From an uncultured Propionibacteriaceae bacterium (GTDB lineage: Bacteria > Actinomycetota > Actinomycetes > Propionibacteriales > Propionibacteriaceae), in the NCBI GenBank assembly GCA_945911015.1, contig CAMDZW010000033.1, forward strand, positions 1-41,367: a stretch of DNA of 41,367 bases, read 5' to 3'. The translations under genes and the position numbers were made by a program. Below the pieces are notes generated by a model, which was not told where the DNA came from, ran no database searches, and saw only the letters and a program-made list of their open reading frames with translations. Shown here in pieces: positions 39,985-41,367 of the stretch (positions within the stretch are counted from its first letter, which is position 1; each line of letters begins with the position of its first letter).

Positions 39985-40611
39985 TCAGCGCACCCCGCGG
40001 ACCCGGAACTGCACGCTGATCCGCGGCCCGACGGGACGCGCAGTCTTGGGCACCTGATGTTCCCAGGTCCTTTGGGCTGACCCGCCCATGACCAGCACGT
40101 CGCCGTGCCCCAAGGTGAACGAGCGGGTGCACCCGCCACCGCCGCGGGGTCGCAACTGAAGTTTGCGATCGGCACCCAGCGAACAAATGACCACCATGGT
40201 GTCGTCGGTTCTGCCACGTCCGATGGTGTCGCCGTGCCAGGCGACCGAGTCCCGACCGTCACGGTAGAGGCAGAGCCCGGCGGTGACGAAGGGTTCCCCG
40301 AGCTCCGGGCCGTAGTGCTGGTTGAGGGCATCGAGTGCCTGGGTCAGCATCGGATGCGGCAGCGTCCGCGCCTCATGGTGAAAGGCCAGGAGTCGGGGCA
40401 CGTCAACCACCCGGTCGTACATCTGCCGCGTGTCGGCCCGCCACTGGACGTCGCGCAGGAGCGATGCGAACAGGTCGTCCCCGACCAACCAGACCGGGCG
40501 CAGGTCGACCCATGCGCCCCGGCTGAGGGGCACCCGGGTGACCCCTGCCCCGTACGGTGCGAGGTCGCCGTCGCCGGCAATCTCCAGCAGACTCCCCTGA
40601 TATTCGATCAT
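39985..40611 (-). CDS. AlkB-family Fe(II)/2-oxoglutarate dioxygenase
   Basis: A 208-residue oxygenase that repairs alkylated bases in DNA or RNA. The iron ligands are WHGDTIG (H126, D128) and H185 in TWEHQVPKT. The Arg motifs PRISVQFRVR at the C-terminus bind 2-oxoglutarate, and LYRDGRDSVAWHGD is the classic start of the core. I take the ATG at 40611 because TAAGAT lies 7 nt upstream and the family begins about there; a longer open frame upstream to 40668 is less likely. Confidence 0.9.
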   Translation of the reverse strand: MIEYQGSLLEIAGDGDLAPYGAGVTRVPLSRGAWVDLRPVWLVGDDLFASLLRDVQWRADTRQMYDRVVDVPRLLAFHHEARTLPHPMLTQALDALNQHYGPELGEPFVTAGLCLYRDGRDSVAWHGDTIGRGRTDDTMVVICSLGADRKLQLRPRGGGGCTRSFTLGHGDVLVMGGSAQRTWEHQVPKTARPVGPRISVQFRVRGVR

Positions 40612-40618
40612 ACGGTCG

Positions 40619-40624
40619 ATCTTA
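40619..40624 (-). promoter_or_regulatory. -10 box of a leaderless start for the AlkB-like gene
   Basis: TAAGAT, 7 nt, then ATG at 40611 on the minus strand. Confidence 0.5.
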
Positions 40625-40754
40625 GCGAGACTTTGCCACAACCGTTCGAGATTTTGGGAAGAATTCACCCAAACTGGGTGACAGAGTTGTCGGGCTGGGG
40701 CACTCTAGGTTTCGGACACTTCGCACACTGCACCGAGGGAGAGGAGGCGGAGCC

Positions 40755-41195
40755 ATGAGTGGTGTCATCGTGCTGAACACGGACAACACGGCCCTGCACA
40801 CCGTTTCGATCCCTCATGCGATCAGGATGTTGGTCCGCGAGGTGGCCGTCATCGAGGAGGCTGTCGAGGGTCAGAAGTTCGGGCCCTACCCACTGCCGGT
40901 CGTGCTGCGCCTGCTGCGTTATGTCAAGACACAGTTCATGTACGGCAGGACGCCGGTCTGGTCGAAGCGAGCCGTGCTGCGGCGGGACAAGCTGCGCTGC
41001 GGCTACTGCGGCGAACGGGGCACCACCATCGACCACCTCATGCCACAGTCGCGTGGAGGCCGGAACACCTGGTTGAACACGATCTGTGCCTGCCAGTCCT
41101 GCAACCATCGCAAAGCGGCCCGCACCCCGGCCGAGGCCGGCATGACCTTGCTGATCGTGCCCCGGGTGCCGACCTGGCGTGAGGTCGCGACCTGA
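40755..41195 (+). CDS. HNH endonuclease family protein
   Basis: A 146-residue protein with an HNH nuclease core. The zinc-binding CGYC is at C82/C85, the HNH motif is IDHLMPQSRGGRNTWLNTICACQSCNHRK (D93-H94, N104/N108, C113, C116, N117-H118), and the N-terminal ~70 residues form a helical extension (RMLVREVAVIEEAVEG) before VWSKRAVLRRDKLRC. This small standalone type is widespread in actinobacteria and its role is not established; it need not be phage-derived. GAGGAGG precedes the ATG at 40755. The divergent AlkB-like gene starts 143 bp away. Confidence 0.9.
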   Translation: MSGVIVLNTDNTALHTVSIPHAIRMLVREVAVIEEAVEGQKFGPYPLPVVLRLLRYVKTQFMYGRTPVWSKRAVLRRDKLRCGYCGERGTTIDHLMPQSRGGRNTWLNTICACQSCNHRKAARTPAEAGMTLLIVPRVPTWREVAT

Positions 41196-41202
41196 TCCTG
41201 CC

Positions 41203-41367
41203 TCAGAGCGGGCCCAGGGAGTTCGGTGGCTGAGTTGGGTCGGATCCGCGCAGGCCGAGTCGGTGGATCTCGAGCCCAGCCAACCGGTCGAGGCATTCCG
41301 GGTCACGATGGCGCCAGGCCCGGACCGGGTCGTCGCTGATCGCCCGCAGCTTGCGGATCGGCTGAGT
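41203..41367 (-). CDS. C-terminal end of an unknown gene (cut by window edge)
   Basis: The minus strand is open across all 55 codons to the window edge and ends with TGA at 41203. The visible 54 residues include IRKLRAISDDPVRAWRHRDP and LDRLAGLEIHRLGLRGSDP. The codons use G or C heavily in third positions, which supports coding. No family is recognised and the start lies outside. It converges on the HNH gene, with 7 bp between the stops. Confidence 0.55.
   Translation of the reverse strand, partial: TQPIRKLRAISDDPVRAWRHRDPECLDRLAGLEIHRLGLRGSDPTQPPNSLGPL

Noticed and set aside
1..41367. CRISPR arrays, insertion sequences or prophage genes
   Set aside because: No regularly spaced repeats, transposases, integrases or phage structural proteins were seen; the lone HNH protein is of a chromosomal actinobacterial type.

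Overview
The window is high-GC DNA (roughly two thirds G+C by eye) from an actinobacterium. The evidence is the mycothiol ligase mshC, an F420-type LLM oxidoreductase, the SCO1664 / DUF3090 / MSMEG_4193 gene block, HisG and HisE, Tat-type signal sequences and many leaderless starts with a TANNNT box 6-8 nt before the start codon. The gene mix fits Propionibacteriales (Propionibacteriaceae or a relative), but that placement is an inference.

Layout. 1-1207 (minus) is the translation operon infC-rpmI-rplT (rplT cut by the window edge); infC appears to start at AUC and is preceded by a 14-codon upstream ORF and a terminator-like hairpin. 1521-3020 is an FGGY sugar kinase. 3024-9182 is the least ordinary part: two overlapping uncharacterised genes on the minus strand, then across a 33-bp divergent gap a TPR protein, a two-TM membrane protein and a CHAT (caspase-like) protease with an intact His/Cys dyad. 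I read this as a candidate CHAT/TPR conflict-type system. 9198-12731 returns to housekeeping: SseB-like protein, membrane protein, PH-domain protein, hisG, hisE and a PnuC-family transporter. A clear FMN riboswitch (12847-12996) precedes the transporter, so I call it the riboflavin importer RibM. 13080-16532 is mshC followed by the conserved actinobacterial SCO1664 / DUF3090 / phosphomutase-like block. 16551-21857 holds a GNAT, a flavin-reductase-like protein, uppP, an APH-like phosphotransferase and a secreted 5'-nucleotidase with a discoidin-like tail.

21889-30046 is a carbohydrate and small-molecule module: a five-gene minus-strand operon (GH36-type alpha-galactosidase, two ABC permeases, lipoprotein binding protein, PhyH dioxygenase; no ATPase gene), a divergent AraC regulator with a palindromic operator candidate between them, and a second PhyH / AraC divergent pair. 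30195-36003 holds an LLM oxidoreductase, an aldo-keto reductase, a PhoX-type Tat protein, a DUF5703 protein and an M20 peptidase. A tRNA-Leu(GAG) gene with its own promoter and terminator follows (36088-36173). 36288-39981 holds a frameshifted glycan-enzyme-like gene, nagA and a creatininase-family hydrolase; an AlkB-like dioxygenase, an HNH endonuclease and the end of an unknown gene close the window.

Two window-wide signals stand out. About fifteen genes have a -10 box placed so that the transcript would begin at the start codon. The palindromic octamer CCGTACGG occurs about 15 times, roughly ten-fold above a simple base-composition expectation, and the wider CGTACGG family is absent from the 24.6-30.0 kb sugar region. 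No CRISPR array, insertion sequence or rRNA gene was seen.
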